The notes beneath the pieces were generated by a model, which was not told the origin of the DNA, did not search any database, and worked only from the letters and a program-made list of their open reading frames with translations. From Alishewanella jeotgali KCTC 22429 (lineage in GTDB: Bacteria > Pseudomonadota > Gammaproteobacteria > Enterobacterales > Alteromonadaceae), in contig NZ_AHTH01000015.1 in NCBI RefSeq assembly GCF_000245735.1, positions 1 through 40,090 on the forward strand: DNA of 40,090 nt, written 5' to 3'. Positions 1 through 8,644 of this stretch are shown in pieces. The stretch's first letter is position 1. Every line of letters starts with the position of its first letter. The position numbers and the translations under genes were made by a program.

Positions 1-253
1 GCAGGATGCACGCTGGAACACCACTATTGATATCGTGCTGGTGCCCGATTCCCGCTTAACTGATTATCAAAAAGCCATTATTGCCGAAGATTACAATATG
101 CAACACGGCAAGCGGGTGTTCTCCGTGCGCTCTGCACTAGTGCCTTATGCCGTGCAGGCGTTAAATCTGGATTTGGCCAAAATAGAAGCGCGCCCGGAGG
201 CGCAGCAAATTATGGTGGCGAATTTGGATGAAGTTAAGCGGCATGCGTTTTGA
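1..253 (+). CDS. WYL-domain regulator, 3' end (partial, copy 1)
   Basis: This is the last 83 codons of a WYL-family transcriptional regulator, cut by the window edge; the reading frame is open from base 2 to the TGA at 253. The protein matches the C-terminus of the complete regulator at 21315-22220 almost residue for residue (visible changes: D-A versus D-E before RWNTT, and QH versus QD in the middle). Only the C-terminal extension that follows the WYL domain is present here, so the call depends on the other copy. An internal GTG at 35 opens the same frame but is not a believable start. It is convergent with the minus-strand operon that ends at 342. Confidence 0.85.
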   Translation, partial: QDARWNTTIDIVLVPDSRLTDYQKAIIAEDYNMQHGKRVFSVRSALVPYAVQALNLDLAKIEARPEAQQIMVANLDEVKRHAF

Positions 254-269
254 TAATCAGGAAAACTTT

Positions 270-297
270 CTACCAGTAGAAATGACTCTACTGGTAG
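270..297. terminator. Hairpin between convergent genes
   Basis: CTACCAGTAG (270-279) and CTACTGGTAG (288-297) form a perfect 10-bp stem with an 8-nt loop. It sits between the convergent WYL gene and the minus-strand dynamin operon. Neither side has a good T-run, so a role as a bidirectional terminator is inferred from its location only. Confidence 0.4.
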
Positions 298-341
298 GGT
301 CTGTAAAGTAAAGGTCTCAAAAAAAACTGTAAATCACTTAA

Positions 342-767
342 TCATAAAAAGTCATCTTGCAAACCAACACTCCACTTATTATTAGTGTTTTTGTATAAAC
401 TTATGCCATTCTCGGCATCAAAAATACAGTCGAACAATATCCCCCAAGTACCATCCTTCTGAAAAACAACAGATCTTGGGGTGATTTTTTCAAATATACC
501 TTTAGAGCTTATTTTTGAATCAAAATTTTCTGAAAGGTACTGAAGTAAAAGACTAAGGTTATTATCTATTACTGAAACAACATTTAGCCTGTAGTCTTCG
601 TAAGCATCTCTCTGAATACTACTAATTTGGTCCCCTGTATAAGCGAAAGCAACAATATTTACAGACCGTTCAGCGCCCCCCCACCAATATATCGATTCCG
701 TTTTTTCCCATGAGTGATTGAATGTCATAAGTCCAAATACTGGGTCTTCACAAAACTTTTTGTCCAT
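342..767 (-). CDS. Probable immunity protein for the adjacent HNH toxin
   Basis: This 141-residue soluble protein is the last gene of the operon. Its ATG lies 2 bp after the stop of the nuclease gene, the usual position for the immunity gene of a polymorphic toxin. The N-terminus (DPVFGLMTFNHSW, then a Trp/Gly-rich WWGG turn and AFAY) resembles the small DUF6985-type proteins often found beside toxins, but I recall that family from memory and did not search. There is no signal peptide or membrane segment. Expected role: bind the nuclease in the cytoplasm and block it. That role is inferred from position and size; no residue proves it. Confidence 0.6.
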   Translation of the reverse strand: MDKKFCEDPVFGLMTFNHSWEKTESIYWWGGAERSVNIVAFAYTGDQISSIQRDAYEDYRLNVVSVIDNNLSLLLQYLSENFDSKISSKGIFEKITPRSVVFQKDGTWGILFDCIFDAENGISLYKNTNNKWSVGLQDDFL

Positions 768-769
768 GG

Positions 770-1447
770 TTATGCAACCCCTTTTATCGCTGAAATACCG
801 CCTGAATGAGGAATATTGTTGTGAACAACCGATGGCACTAGATCCATTGTTTTCATATCAGAACGCTCATGCCATGTAAGCTCATTTTCTTTTCTGTATT
901 CTTTTACTTCGTCGGGAGTCCAAGTTTTTCCGTCTTTCTGTTCATCCGACCATTTTTTCGCACACGCTTCATCTGCTTGAGCAAAATTACCGTTACGTGC
1001 CTCAGTAAAATCCTCAATTTCTACAGACTCCTGTGACACCTCAGAAAAGTCAGGCTCACCTTCTTTGAAGTTAATAGAATCAAAATTGTACTTGTCTTTA
1101 ATCTGCGCCCATGTTAATTCGTCACTATTATTTTTTTTAGGTGCGAAATTATCATCTGGAATCCAGTCTGAATTCCCTCTGCCCCCCTGCCACTCTCCGT
1201 TGTTAACTGGTAAATGCTGTGATTCTGTAGTCTGCTCTTTGAATGCTGCTTGCTTATTATCCAAAAATGTAGGCTCAGACTTATTATCAAAAAATGCATT
1301 TCCATCAACACCCTTTCGTGAAGAAAAATCACTATTTTTGAATGTACTTAAAGTTTCACTTTGATTATAACCTTTTGAAAAATCAGGTGTTTTCTCACCC
1401 ATAGACTTTAATGGCGTGCTAACCTCTTTAAAAAAGTAAGGATTCAT
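770..1447 (-). CDS. HNH-superfamily (WHH-like) nuclease toxin
   Basis: A 225-residue protein. Residues 1-80 are polar and low in complexity, with no signal peptide. Residues 84-225 match the compact nuclease domain usually found at the C-terminus of Rhs/CdiA-type polymorphic toxins: GEWQGGRGNSDW (84-95), DFTEARNGNFAQADE (146-160), TWHERSDMKTMDLVP (191-205), then H209 and HSGG (214-217). The H192 region and the later histidines are the expected metal-binding and catalytic residues. Here the domain stands alone rather than on a large delivery protein. Its ATG overlaps the ATPase stop (ATGA), implying coupled translation, and the probable immunity gene follows 2 bp later. Likely activity: DNA cleavage. 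Whether it is secreted, or released inside the cell on phage attack, is not shown. Confidence 0.8.
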   Translation of the reverse strand: MNPYFFKEVSTPLKSMGEKTPDFSKGYNQSETLSTFKNSDFSSRKGVDGNAFFDNKSEPTFLDNKQAAFKEQTTESQHLPVNNGEWQGGRGNSDWIPDDNFAPKKNNSDELTWAQIKDKYNFDSINFKEGEPDFSEVSQESVEIEDFTEARNGNFAQADEACAKKWSDEQKDGKTWTPDEVKEYRKENELTWHERSDMKTMDLVPSVVHNNIPHSGGISAIKGVA

Positions 1448-4400
1448 ATCAGCTCCTTAGAAGCATGTCTCAGTTCAGAAACCTTAGCGTCAAAGTACGG
1501 TTTATTATTAGGTGACTCGACAGCAAGAACTTCTAGCACTAAGGCTACCAATTCGTTTTGCTCCCGTATGGTTAGTAGGTTCTTTTGAACAACACTAAAA
1601 ATGGCATCTGAAAGCCAGTTAATCCATATATCAATATTTTGCGACATTGGAACTTGGTCAAGTAACGTATTGATATTTAATTTTTCAATTAAGCGCTGAT
1701 GTAAATGACTAACTTTTTTACTGCTAGGATCGTTATTAAAAGGTTCAAAATTTGACAAGTCACTGCTCTGCTTTAGTATTTCTTTTATCGAATTTACTAA
1801 TGCTAGTTTACGATGATCAACAAGTTTTTCTTTAGGCGCTGAATATGTAAATGGCTTTATCAACTCTTCGTTGAACTCATCGAACTGGCAAAGTACTGGC
1901 TCTACCCAGTTATTTTGAAATACCGCTGCACAGCCTGTTTGCAAACGCGCAAGCTCTTCTATTTGATCTTCATTTAACCTTGCAGCTTTACCTACCAAGT
2001 TACGATCGTCAAAATCAGGTAATCGTAAGATTATCTTCGTATTTGTATTACGTATAACAGCTTGGTCTAATAACCCTGGAGCCTGATCAGCAATAATAAA
2101 GCCTTCACCATAAGTGCGCATCTCCGCTAGAGCATTTGCAATCATCTCTACAGATTTGCCTTGCAAGTTAGCGGTCTCTTGGCCTTGCTCAGTTGAAGTA
2201 CGTCGGAATAAATTGTGTGCTTCCTCAAGTACCGTTATGTGCTTTAAGCCTGCATTGTGGGAAGTGGCATTTGCCATTCTGTGCTGGTTCAACTTCAAAA
2301 ACAAAATGCCCATTAATAATGACTTCGTTTCTGAAGAGCCAACGCGTGACAAATCGATAATGCACGATTGATCAAAAATAATCTCAGGCGAAATTTCATC
2401 TTTTTGAAAGATAGTGCTGTAATATCCATTAGTTAAAGATTTAACTCTGGTTATCAGCGCGCCTGAATAATTCCCTTTCATCTCTTGAGAATAATCTGAC
2501 TTGTTAATTATTTCTGGCAGAACTGCCAAAAGATCATGGAAGTCGGGGTAAGAAATTTGCTCAGAGCTGCATTCTGAATTTAGTAAATCCCAGCCTGCTC
2601 TTTCATATGTTAACTCTACAGCCTCTTTTAATATTGCTGGCATTGCGGCGTACATTGGCCATACTGCATTTAAAATTTCGATCAAACGATCGATATGCTC
2701 CATCACATGAATCCCATCCGGGAATGAAAATGGGTTCAATTTGATTAACGGCGTGAACTTGGGGTTAGTACCAAATACACTTACAGACTCGTCGCCACCA
2801 AAAATAGCTTTATACTCACCTTTTGCAGGTTCAACTATGAGGAATGGGATGCCTTCATCTTTATGCAACTTATGCAAGATAGCGTAAATAGCATTGGATT
2901 TTCCTGCTCCAGTACTGCCAGTTACAAATATGTGGGATGTTAGCGAACGGATGTCTAAGTTTACATTCTGCGCTTTATCTACAGAGCCTAAATTCGAGAC
3001 CTTACCAATATTTATGGAATGAGACGGATTGTTATCAATACGCAGCACTGATCTAGCAAAGTTCGCTGCCTCTATCACAGGGATACCAGGTAAAGACTGC
3101 CTTGGGAACCCCATAGCCAATGCCATCTCTTTGGTACTTACCAATGATGTTGATGCCATTAAATCTGTTGTGTAGCCTGTTGGCATCAAAAATTGGGGAT
3201 GATTTAACTGTGATAAGTACATCTGCAAAACGTCAAATTGTTGAGGCTGAAATGCTCTGCTCCAAACATTGATAACATTTCGCTCTAAGCCTGACGATTC
3301 CCCACGGAGAATACCTGAATATAATTCAGCGCCTAACTTAACATCTAACTCCCGCCCACCTAAAAAATAGGCCCCCCAGTTCCACATGCCGTAGCTTTTA
3401 CATTCTTCTAAACGCTCTAATTGTGCGTCGATTTGCGAGAGTAAGCTGGTAATGGTTCGGTTTTTCTCTGTAAATTGAAGTGACTTGGCATTTCCTTTTG
3501 TAGCTGTATCTGACCGAGTCGTACTGGAACTTGCAGCCTCAGAGTTTGATTCTGAGGTACTTTTTGCTACAGACTTGCTCTCATTAGTTCCAAAACTCTC
3601 CGAGGTAGAGCTAGTCTTAGATGCACCAAACAGCCCCATGCCTAAACCAGTGATCCCACCGACTAAAGCGCCAGCTGGCGCTGTTAAACCACCACTAACA
3701 GAGCCCGCACCAATAGCACCTGCGGCTGCACCACTAATAGCACCAGAGATTGCACGCTTAATATCAATATCAGATTTTGTACTGCTCTGTGAAGTTGTCT
3801 CAGTTTTAGAGGTCCCTGAAGTCAAGGTTTGCGTATCACTAATTGTATTTGTTAAGGTCTTAGTTATCCCTTCTGTTAGACTTTGACCGACCGCCAAGCT
3901 TTCATTTTCAGAATAAGAGATCTGCTGTTGCTCAAATACAGACAACGTTGTGTGTATTTTCTGATAAGCCAATTCAACATGGCTTAACTGTGAGAGACTT
4001 ACTGGAGTGGCATTAATCAAGACCGTGTACTCACGACCACGCAGACCATCAATTAGCTTTTCTAAACCCTGCGAAAAAAGCTCCTTACTGCCTTCTTTTA
4101 ATGAAGGTACGCCAGATACTGCAGCAATGGCATTTACTGAAGTTCCTTGAAGCGGCTCAAGTAGTTGATATATCTCTTTATTAACAAGATTAGTTGAAAT
4201 ATCAACACCAGGAAAATTACCGGCCATAGCAGCATCTAAGGTTTCAACGGCTTCAAAACCTGATGAGGCGTTTAAAGATTCTTGCTTTTTCATCGCAATA
4301 TAAATATCAACGTGCGACTTGAAGCCTTTTACGATTAAAATTACAGAGCTTTTTGAGCTATGCAGCGTTGAGAACACACTGGTAAACTTATCTAAGTTAT

Positions 4401-4593
4401 CCTCTTCTTTGTTATACACAATTTTCGTCAATTTCCGGACGCGAATATCATGTAAAACTTGGTTAAGGTTTGTCTGAATGGGTAAAATATCTAAAAAATT
4501 AAGCTGGGTTAGCGCGTTTTTTAAAACGACATCGTCAAATTCAGCGAATAGATTATTAAGCTCATCCTGTTGAACCGCTAACTCGTTTTTCAT
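1444..4593 (-). CDS. HerA/VirB4-type ATPase with internal hydrophobic domain
   Basis: A 1049-residue ATPase of the HerA/FtsK (DUF87-like) superfamily. Walker A (GSTGAGKSN) lies near residues 559-567 and Walker B (ITVLEEAH) near 785-793, followed by ADQAP and TNTKIILRLPD, typical of the sensor and arginine-finger region of hexameric HerA-type pumps. The first half is unusual. Residues about 281-325 are Gly/Ala-rich and hydrophobic (AISGAISGAAAGAIGAG), flanked on both sides by Ser/Thr-rich segments (about 225-280 and 327-368). This looks like a membrane-inserting hairpin inside a soluble protein. About 150 helical residues follow the ATPase core. The gene overlaps its neighbours by 4 bp on each side. 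Likely role: a membrane-attached motor that moves protein or DNA; the adjacent toxin is a candidate substrate. Codons are A/T-rich compared with the core genes. Confidence 0.75.
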   Translation of the reverse strand: MKNELAVQQDELNNLFAEFDDVVLKNALTQLNFLDILPIQTNLNQVLHDIRVRKLTKIVYNKEEDNLDKFTSVFSTLHSSKSSVILIVKGFKSHVDIYIAMKKQESLNASSGFEAVETLDAAMAGNFPGVDISTNLVNKEIYQLLEPLQGTSVNAIAAVSGVPSLKEGSKELFSQGLEKLIDGLRGREYTVLINATPVSLSQLSHVELAYQKIHTTLSVFEQQQISYSENESLAVGQSLTEGITKTLTNTISDTQTLTSGTSKTETTSQSSTKSDIDIKRAISGAISGAAAGAIGAGSVSGGLTAPAGALVGGITGLGMGLFGASKTSSTSESFGTNESKSVAKSTSESNSEAASSSTTRSDTATKGNAKSLQFTEKNRTITSLLSQIDAQLERLEECKSYGMWNWGAYFLGGRELDVKLGAELYSGILRGESSGLERNVINVWSRAFQPQQFDVLQMYLSQLNHPQFLMPTGYTTDLMASTSLVSTKEMALAMGFPRQSLPGIPVIEAANFARSVLRIDNNPSHSINIGKVSNLGSVDKAQNVNLDIRSLTSHIFVTGSTGAGKSNAIYAILHKLHKDEGIPFLIVEPAKGEYKAIFGGDESVSVFGTNPKFTPLIKLNPFSFPDGIHVMEHIDRLIEILNAVWPMYAAMPAILKEAVELTYERAGWDLLNSECSSEQISYPDFHDLLAVLPEIINKSDYSQEMKGNYSGALITRVKSLTNGYYSTIFQKDEISPEIIFDQSCIIDLSRVGSSETKSLLMGILFLKLNQHRMANATSHNAGLKHITVLEEAHNLFRRTSTEQGQETANLQGKSVEMIANALAEMRTYGEGFIIADQAPGLLDQAVIRNTNTKIILRLPDFDDRNLVGKAARLNEDQIEELARLQTGCAAVFQNNWVEPVLCQFDEFNEELIKPFTYSAPKEKLVDHRKLALVNSIKEILKQSSDLSNFEPFNNDPSSKKVSHLHQRLIEKLNINTLLDQVPMSQNIDIWINWLSDAIFSVVQKNLLTIREQNELVALVLEVLAVESPNNKPYFDAKVSELRHASKELI

Positions 4594-5162
4594 TCATCAT
4601 TCCTTTGATTTAAGTAATATACTGCAGCTAAACCAACCGCTACACCTAATACAACACCGCCAAAAGTGACGCCGACCATCTTGCCTAAAACACCACCTGC
4701 CAAACCACCACCCAAGGCACCCAACCCAAAGTTATTACGGTTGTAATTTGACGAGCTTTGGCTATCACTTGAATCTGCAGAGTGGTTTTTACTGCTAGCA
4801 GCACTTTTAGGGGGTTTTATTCTTGGCTGAAAATCTGGATGGCCACTTTCACGTAAATGTTTCATTACGGTGACTATGTTATTAAACCTTTTTCTAGAAA
4901 AATTGTACTCAAGCTCAATACGTAGATCAGTCCAAAGTTTTTTATCCCATGAGTTAGAATCACTAATAAAGCGAGAGTCTTTGTTATCCTCATTAAACAA
5001 ACTTAATCCATTGCTAGCTAGGACTGAATCCGCATATGCTGCATACTCTGCTAAAAGAAAGCTTTCTCTGTTGCGGTCCAAATTAATGTCGACAAGAATA
5101 TGAGATTGAATTTTGGCAACATCTAAATCTTGCACAACGGTTTTGAATTTCTGAGAAACCAC
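4590..5162 (-). CDS. Small protein with C-terminal glycine-rich membrane segment
   Basis: I chose a GTG start at 5162-5160 because AAGGAGG (5174-5168) lies 5 nt before it. The longer frame, open to 5228, would overlap the GTPase gene by 53 bp and has no such site. The product is 190 residues. The first ~100 are soluble and helical, 105-140 are Ser/Asn/Lys-rich, and the tail carries a Gly-rich hydrophobic stretch (GLGALGGGLAGGVLG, then VTFGGVVLGVAVGLAAVYYL) before NQRNDE. This resembles a glycine-zipper membrane anchor and echoes the Gly/Ala stretch of the ATPase encoded next. The stop overlaps the ATPase start (ATGA). I do not recognise the family. It may be the membrane partner of the ATPase or of the dynamins. 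Confidence 0.7.
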   Translation of the reverse strand: MVSQKFKTVVQDLDVAKIQSHILVDINLDRNRESFLLAEYAAYADSVLASNGLSLFNEDNKDSRFISDSNSWDKKLWTDLRIELEYNFSRKRFNNIVTVMKHLRESGHPDFQPRIKPPKSAASSKNHSADSSDSQSSSNYNRNNFGLGALGGGLAGGVLGKMVGVTFGGVVLGVAVGLAAVYYLNQRNDE

Positions 5163-5167
5163 GGCAA

Positions 5168-5174
5168 CCTCCTT
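5168..5174 (-). promoter_or_regulatory. Strong ribosome-binding site deciding a GTG start
   Basis: On the minus strand AAGGAGG (5174-5168) is followed by TTGCC and GTG (5162-5160). It overlaps the end of the upstream GTPase gene (stop TAA at 5178-5176) and sets the start of the small membrane protein. Confidence 0.75.
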
Positions 5175-5175
5175 G

Positions 5176-7476
5176 TTATAAAACCAATATTGATTGTAAG
5201 TTATTGTTGAAACGAATATACCAATCAAGTTTTTCTTTATTCGACTTAAGCTGAATTTCCTTTTCTTTTTGATCTCTCTGAGCTAATTGAAGTTGCTCAA
5301 TAGCGCTACTTAATCGATGATCAATCTCGTCCATTTGCGAAATAATACAGTTTTTCGCTTCTTGGAAATTTTTTCTTACTGTTTCCTCAAACTTGATAAA
5401 GTTTGCTCTTTTTAATTCAACAAGATTCCTAAGCATATCGTTGGCAGTCTCCGAAAGGTCAACCATTTCGACCTGCTTAGTTTGATATACATCTCTCTTT
5501 TTTAACCATAAAAAACCATGTCTTTCAGTACCAACCCATACAGATATTTTTTTACTATAGGATGCTGACTGAAGCATTGTTTTAGAGTCAGCCATCTCCA
5601 AGGTACTTGCTTGGAACAAGCTTGCTAATGAAAATTCAGAATCACTCGGGAAAGCTTTATCGAGTACATCTGCTACTGATTTCTGATATTCATTTCTCAG
5701 ATTTTCAAGAGACTGCATCAATTCTGTTTCGCAATCCCTTGATAATACATCCTCAATTTCTGATGCCAAATCGTTAAGCTGGTTAAGTCCGTCTTCAAGG
5801 ATGCTCTCAGCTTGTTGGGGTGTAAGCTCATCAGTGAAAGTTTCCTGCAACTGATCTTTTAAATCAGATATCTTCCTATCTATTGCCAGTTGAGAAGCTT
5901 TTGCTTCTTTAGAAATCGTAAAAGGCAAACTCATTAATTTTTCACGGAATAAGCTTGCTTGCTCTATACGTTCAGCGCTTTTAGTGAAAGCTTCGATCGC
6001 CTGAGTGACATTTTGTAGCTCCGCATCAGAAGAGGAGATCACTTCATTCAATGTTTCGATTGCTTTACTACGTGACTCTACTGATTTAAAGGTATCCACA
6101 GCATCCTTTATCCTAGATGGAATGGCATGTTTAGCTATGTAGTTATCGAGTAATGATTCAATAATTGGAATACCACTCAGTATTTCAGCTACCTGTAAAT
6201 CATCTTTTTGAGCTTTAAACGCACTCACCTTATCTCTAAGGTTATGGTAGGTAACTCTATCCAATTCTGATTTAGCATGCTCCACTAAATCCATTTCTGG
6301 TTCTTGTACAAATAAATCAACAAAACCCGATAAGCTGCTTTTCTGTTTTCTGGATAAGAATTCTGTACCATTGTAGCGAGACATACGCACGAGTTTTGCT
6401 AACTCTGCAGATGCTGGAATGACTATCGGATTGGTAATTCCATTTTCAGCTAAGTAGGTTTTTACGTTTTGTATTGCTCTGCTAATAGACTCACCTTTTT
6501 CTGGATCGAAGTTGTCTATTTTGTTTGCAACAAAGATAAAACGGTCTTGGGCTTCGCGCCCGCCAGCTTGCATAGCATCTCGGATAAGATTTAGCAAACC
6601 TTTATCATCATCTGTACTTAACTGTGTTGCATTAAGTATATAGAGCACCATTGAAGGCTGAGTATCTCTTATCGCTCTGGTGGTGGTTGCTCTGTGCTCA
6701 GCATCTCTGGAATTATTAGGTCCTGGTGTGTCAACTAACACAATTTGGACACCATCTCGCTCATCAATTGCAGGGATATCACCTTTAATTTCAATAACTG
6801 ATGTTTTAGGATCGCTATTCCATTGATCAATAAGCTCACTAGTTGCTTTAAAGTCCTCTGGTGTTACCCAATCAATAATCAATTCTTTCTGATGATCAAA
6901 TCGTCTTAACTCAAAATGATCCATATCATCATAATCGGTGATCTTGGCAATGGTAGCAGTACAGGCTTCATTTTTAGCTGGCATCAGCTCTTGTCCAAGC
7001 ATGGCATTTATAACTGTGGATTTTCCAGCAGACATAGTCGCCAAGACATTCACTTCAAAACCTGGCGCAAGCGCTTTTTCAAAAGCTGCATGCATTTCTG
7101 GGCTACGGAACTCATCAAATGGACCCGATTGCGCGTCTTCAAAAAGTTGTTTTAGTTTTGATAGACGATCTTCAACCGCAAGATGTACCGTGTCATACTC
7201 GGCTACAATGTTAAGAGTAGGATTATTTTTATTAAAAGCATCAATGGCATCTTTAACATCTATCGCATCTAAATCAGTACCACTAAAAAAGAATTTTATC
7301 TCTTGCGTATTTAATACTTTGAAGAATTCTGGGAAAACTTTATCAATCCACTGCTGTAAGCGTTTGTTACTACAGAGCTCTTTAAAGTATCTATCTTCTT
7401 GTAATTTGTCGTTTATCCAAAACTGACTTTCAACTGTAAAAGGGTTATAGCTTAGTTTGACTACTGGCATGTACAT
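5176..7476 (-). CDS. Dynamin-like GTPase (large, 766 aa)
   Basis: Bacterial dynamin-like protein. The N-terminal ~120 residues are an extra domain I do not recognise. The GTPase domain follows: P-loop TMSAGKST (147-154), switch I threonine in NEACTAT (169-175), DTPGPNNS (249-256, G3) and NKID (318-321, G4). From ~400 to 766 the protein is long and helical with predicted coiled coils, as in the stalk of dynamins, and includes a Trp/Lys-rich loop (HGFLWLKKRD) that could touch membrane. Known relatives bind GTP, assemble on membranes and remodel them; the Eleos (LeoA/LeoBC) defence proteins are dynamins of this kind. The gene starts 34 bp after the smaller GTPase gene, with AAAGGA upstream of ATG. 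The first P-loop glycine is an alanine, as in its partner. Confidence 0.85.
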   Translation of the reverse strand: MYMPVVKLSYNPFTVESQFWINDKLQEDRYFKELCSNKRLQQWIDKVFPEFFKVLNTQEIKFFFSGTDLDAIDVKDAIDAFNKNNPTLNIVAEYDTVHLAVEDRLSKLKQLFEDAQSGPFDEFRSPEMHAAFEKALAPGFEVNVLATMSAGKSTVINAMLGQELMPAKNEACTATIAKITDYDDMDHFELRRFDHQKELIIDWVTPEDFKATSELIDQWNSDPKTSVIEIKGDIPAIDERDGVQIVLVDTPGPNNSRDAEHRATTTRAIRDTQPSMVLYILNATQLSTDDDKGLLNLIRDAMQAGGREAQDRFIFVANKIDNFDPEKGESISRAIQNVKTYLAENGITNPIVIPASAELAKLVRMSRYNGTEFLSRKQKSSLSGFVDLFVQEPEMDLVEHAKSELDRVTYHNLRDKVSAFKAQKDDLQVAEILSGIPIIESLLDNYIAKHAIPSRIKDAVDTFKSVESRSKAIETLNEVISSSDAELQNVTQAIEAFTKSAERIEQASLFREKLMSLPFTISKEAKASQLAIDRKISDLKDQLQETFTDELTPQQAESILEDGLNQLNDLASEIEDVLSRDCETELMQSLENLRNEYQKSVADVLDKAFPSDSEFSLASLFQASTLEMADSKTMLQSASYSKKISVWVGTERHGFLWLKKRDVYQTKQVEMVDLSETANDMLRNLVELKRANFIKFEETVRKNFQEAKNCIISQMDEIDHRLSSAIEQLQLAQRDQKEKEIQLKSNKEKLDWYIRFNNNLQSILVL

Positions 7477-7510
7477 ATATTTATTCCTTTGTATTAAGCC
7501 TGCTTATCGT

Positions 7511-8644
7511 TCATTTTTCTGGCGCACTTTTACTGTCAAATAAGCCAGCAAATGCTCCTAAACCATGTTTATTAAGCGATTCAACCAAATTAGCCATCGC
7601 TGTGGGTGTTCCATCCGTGATCATTTTTTGCTGAATCAATTCTTCAACTAAAAAAATACCAGAGTAATGTTCTATATCGGAGAGCTGTTTAGCATCATAA
7701 ATGCTTTCATTGTGTTCGCTCGGAGATAGATCAGAGATAGGTTTTAGACTGATAGACAGCAGTAATTGTGACTTCTTATTTTTTGGCAATAACGCAGCAT
7801 CAAGCATATGGTTTTTGTCTATGCTTGCTAATTGGTTAAAACTTTCAAGAATGTGCCTTTCTCGCCTACTCAATTTTTCGTTTCGCTGAGTTTTCCTTGC
7901 AAGAAGCGCAGCAACAGCTGATATGGGAATGATGGCGGGGGACTTGAAACCAATGTTACCTAAGTAACTTTTTACTAACTCAACTGCCTTGGTAAGTGAT
8001 TCACCTTGTTCTTCATCCAACACATCGGCTTTGTTGAGTATAAAAATAATGTCTTTATGATTCTCACGAAGCTCAACTACTTTTAACAGCTCTCTTAAGA
8101 AAGAAGCGTCATCATCAACCCCTATTTGGGAAGCATTCAATACATAAAGAATTAAGCCATGGTTGCCATCTCGTAAGGTATTGAACGTGATATCGTTGTG
8201 AGAGCTATCTCTGGAATTGTTCGGACCAGGAGTATCATAAATAACTAATTTCCCCCCTTCATTATCAATTTTTGGTACATCACCTCTTAACTCAATTACA
8301 CCCGCACTCTTACTAAGATTCATGTCCTGTAAAAGCTCAACTGATGCGGCTTGCCAGTTTGAGAAATGTTCCTCCCCTTCAAGGCGTGCTTCGAAGCTAT
8401 CCATCATGTCGTCATCTTCTACTCTAAAGACTCGTGATGTACATGCTTCATTGCTACTAGGTAATAATTCTCGCCCAAGTAGGGCGTTAATAAGCGTAGA
8501 CTTACCAGCACTCATTGTAGCAAGTACAATTACTTCGAAAGGAGTATTAAGTGCTGTATTAATGTCTTGCTGAATAATGGGATCACGCAGTATTTTCGTT
8601 AGTTCACTATACTGCTTTGCCTTGCGACTTACGGCTCTAGTCAT
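7511..8644 (-). CDS. Dynamin-like GTPase (small, 377 aa), operon first gene
   Basis: First gene of the minus-strand operon. P-loop ATMSAGKST (42-50), SSNEACTS (63-70, switch I), DTPGPNNS (137-144, G3) and NKAD (204-207, G4) define a dynamin-type GTPase. P-loop, switch and G3 regions are nearly the same as in the 766-residue protein encoded next (both share MSAGKST, NEACT and DTPGPNNSRD), so the two are paralogues. It lacks the long helical stalk of its partner: only ~170 residues follow G4. Paired bacterial dynamins often work as hetero-oligomers, and that is the simplest reading. Upstream the gene faces a 251-bp AT-rich gap; I found no convincing promoter there (the best is a TATAAC with a poor -35). 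Confidence 0.85.
   Translation of the reverse strand: MTRAVSRKAKQYSELTKILRDPIIQQDINTALNTPFEVIVLATMSAGKSTLINALLGRELLPSSNEACTSRVFRVEDDDMMDSFEARLEGEEHFSNWQAASVELLQDMNLSKSAGVIELRGDVPKIDNEGGKLVIYDTPGPNNSRDSSHNDITFNTLRDGNHGLILYVLNASQIGVDDDASFLRELLKVVELRENHKDIIFILNKADVLDEEQGESLTKAVELVKSYLGNIGFKSPAIIPISAVAALLARKTQRNEKLSRRERHILESFNQLASIDKNHMLDAALLPKNKKSQLLLSISLKPISDLSPSEHNESIYDAKQLSDIEHYSGIFLVEELIQQKMITDGTPTAMANLVESLNKHGLGAFAGLFDSKSAPEK

Noticed and set aside
3485..3886. Plus-strand frame of 133 codons
   Set aside because: It lies inside the ATPase gene and mirrors its Ser/Thr- and Ala-rich part; the Val/Ala/Pro-rich product is typical of an antisense shadow.
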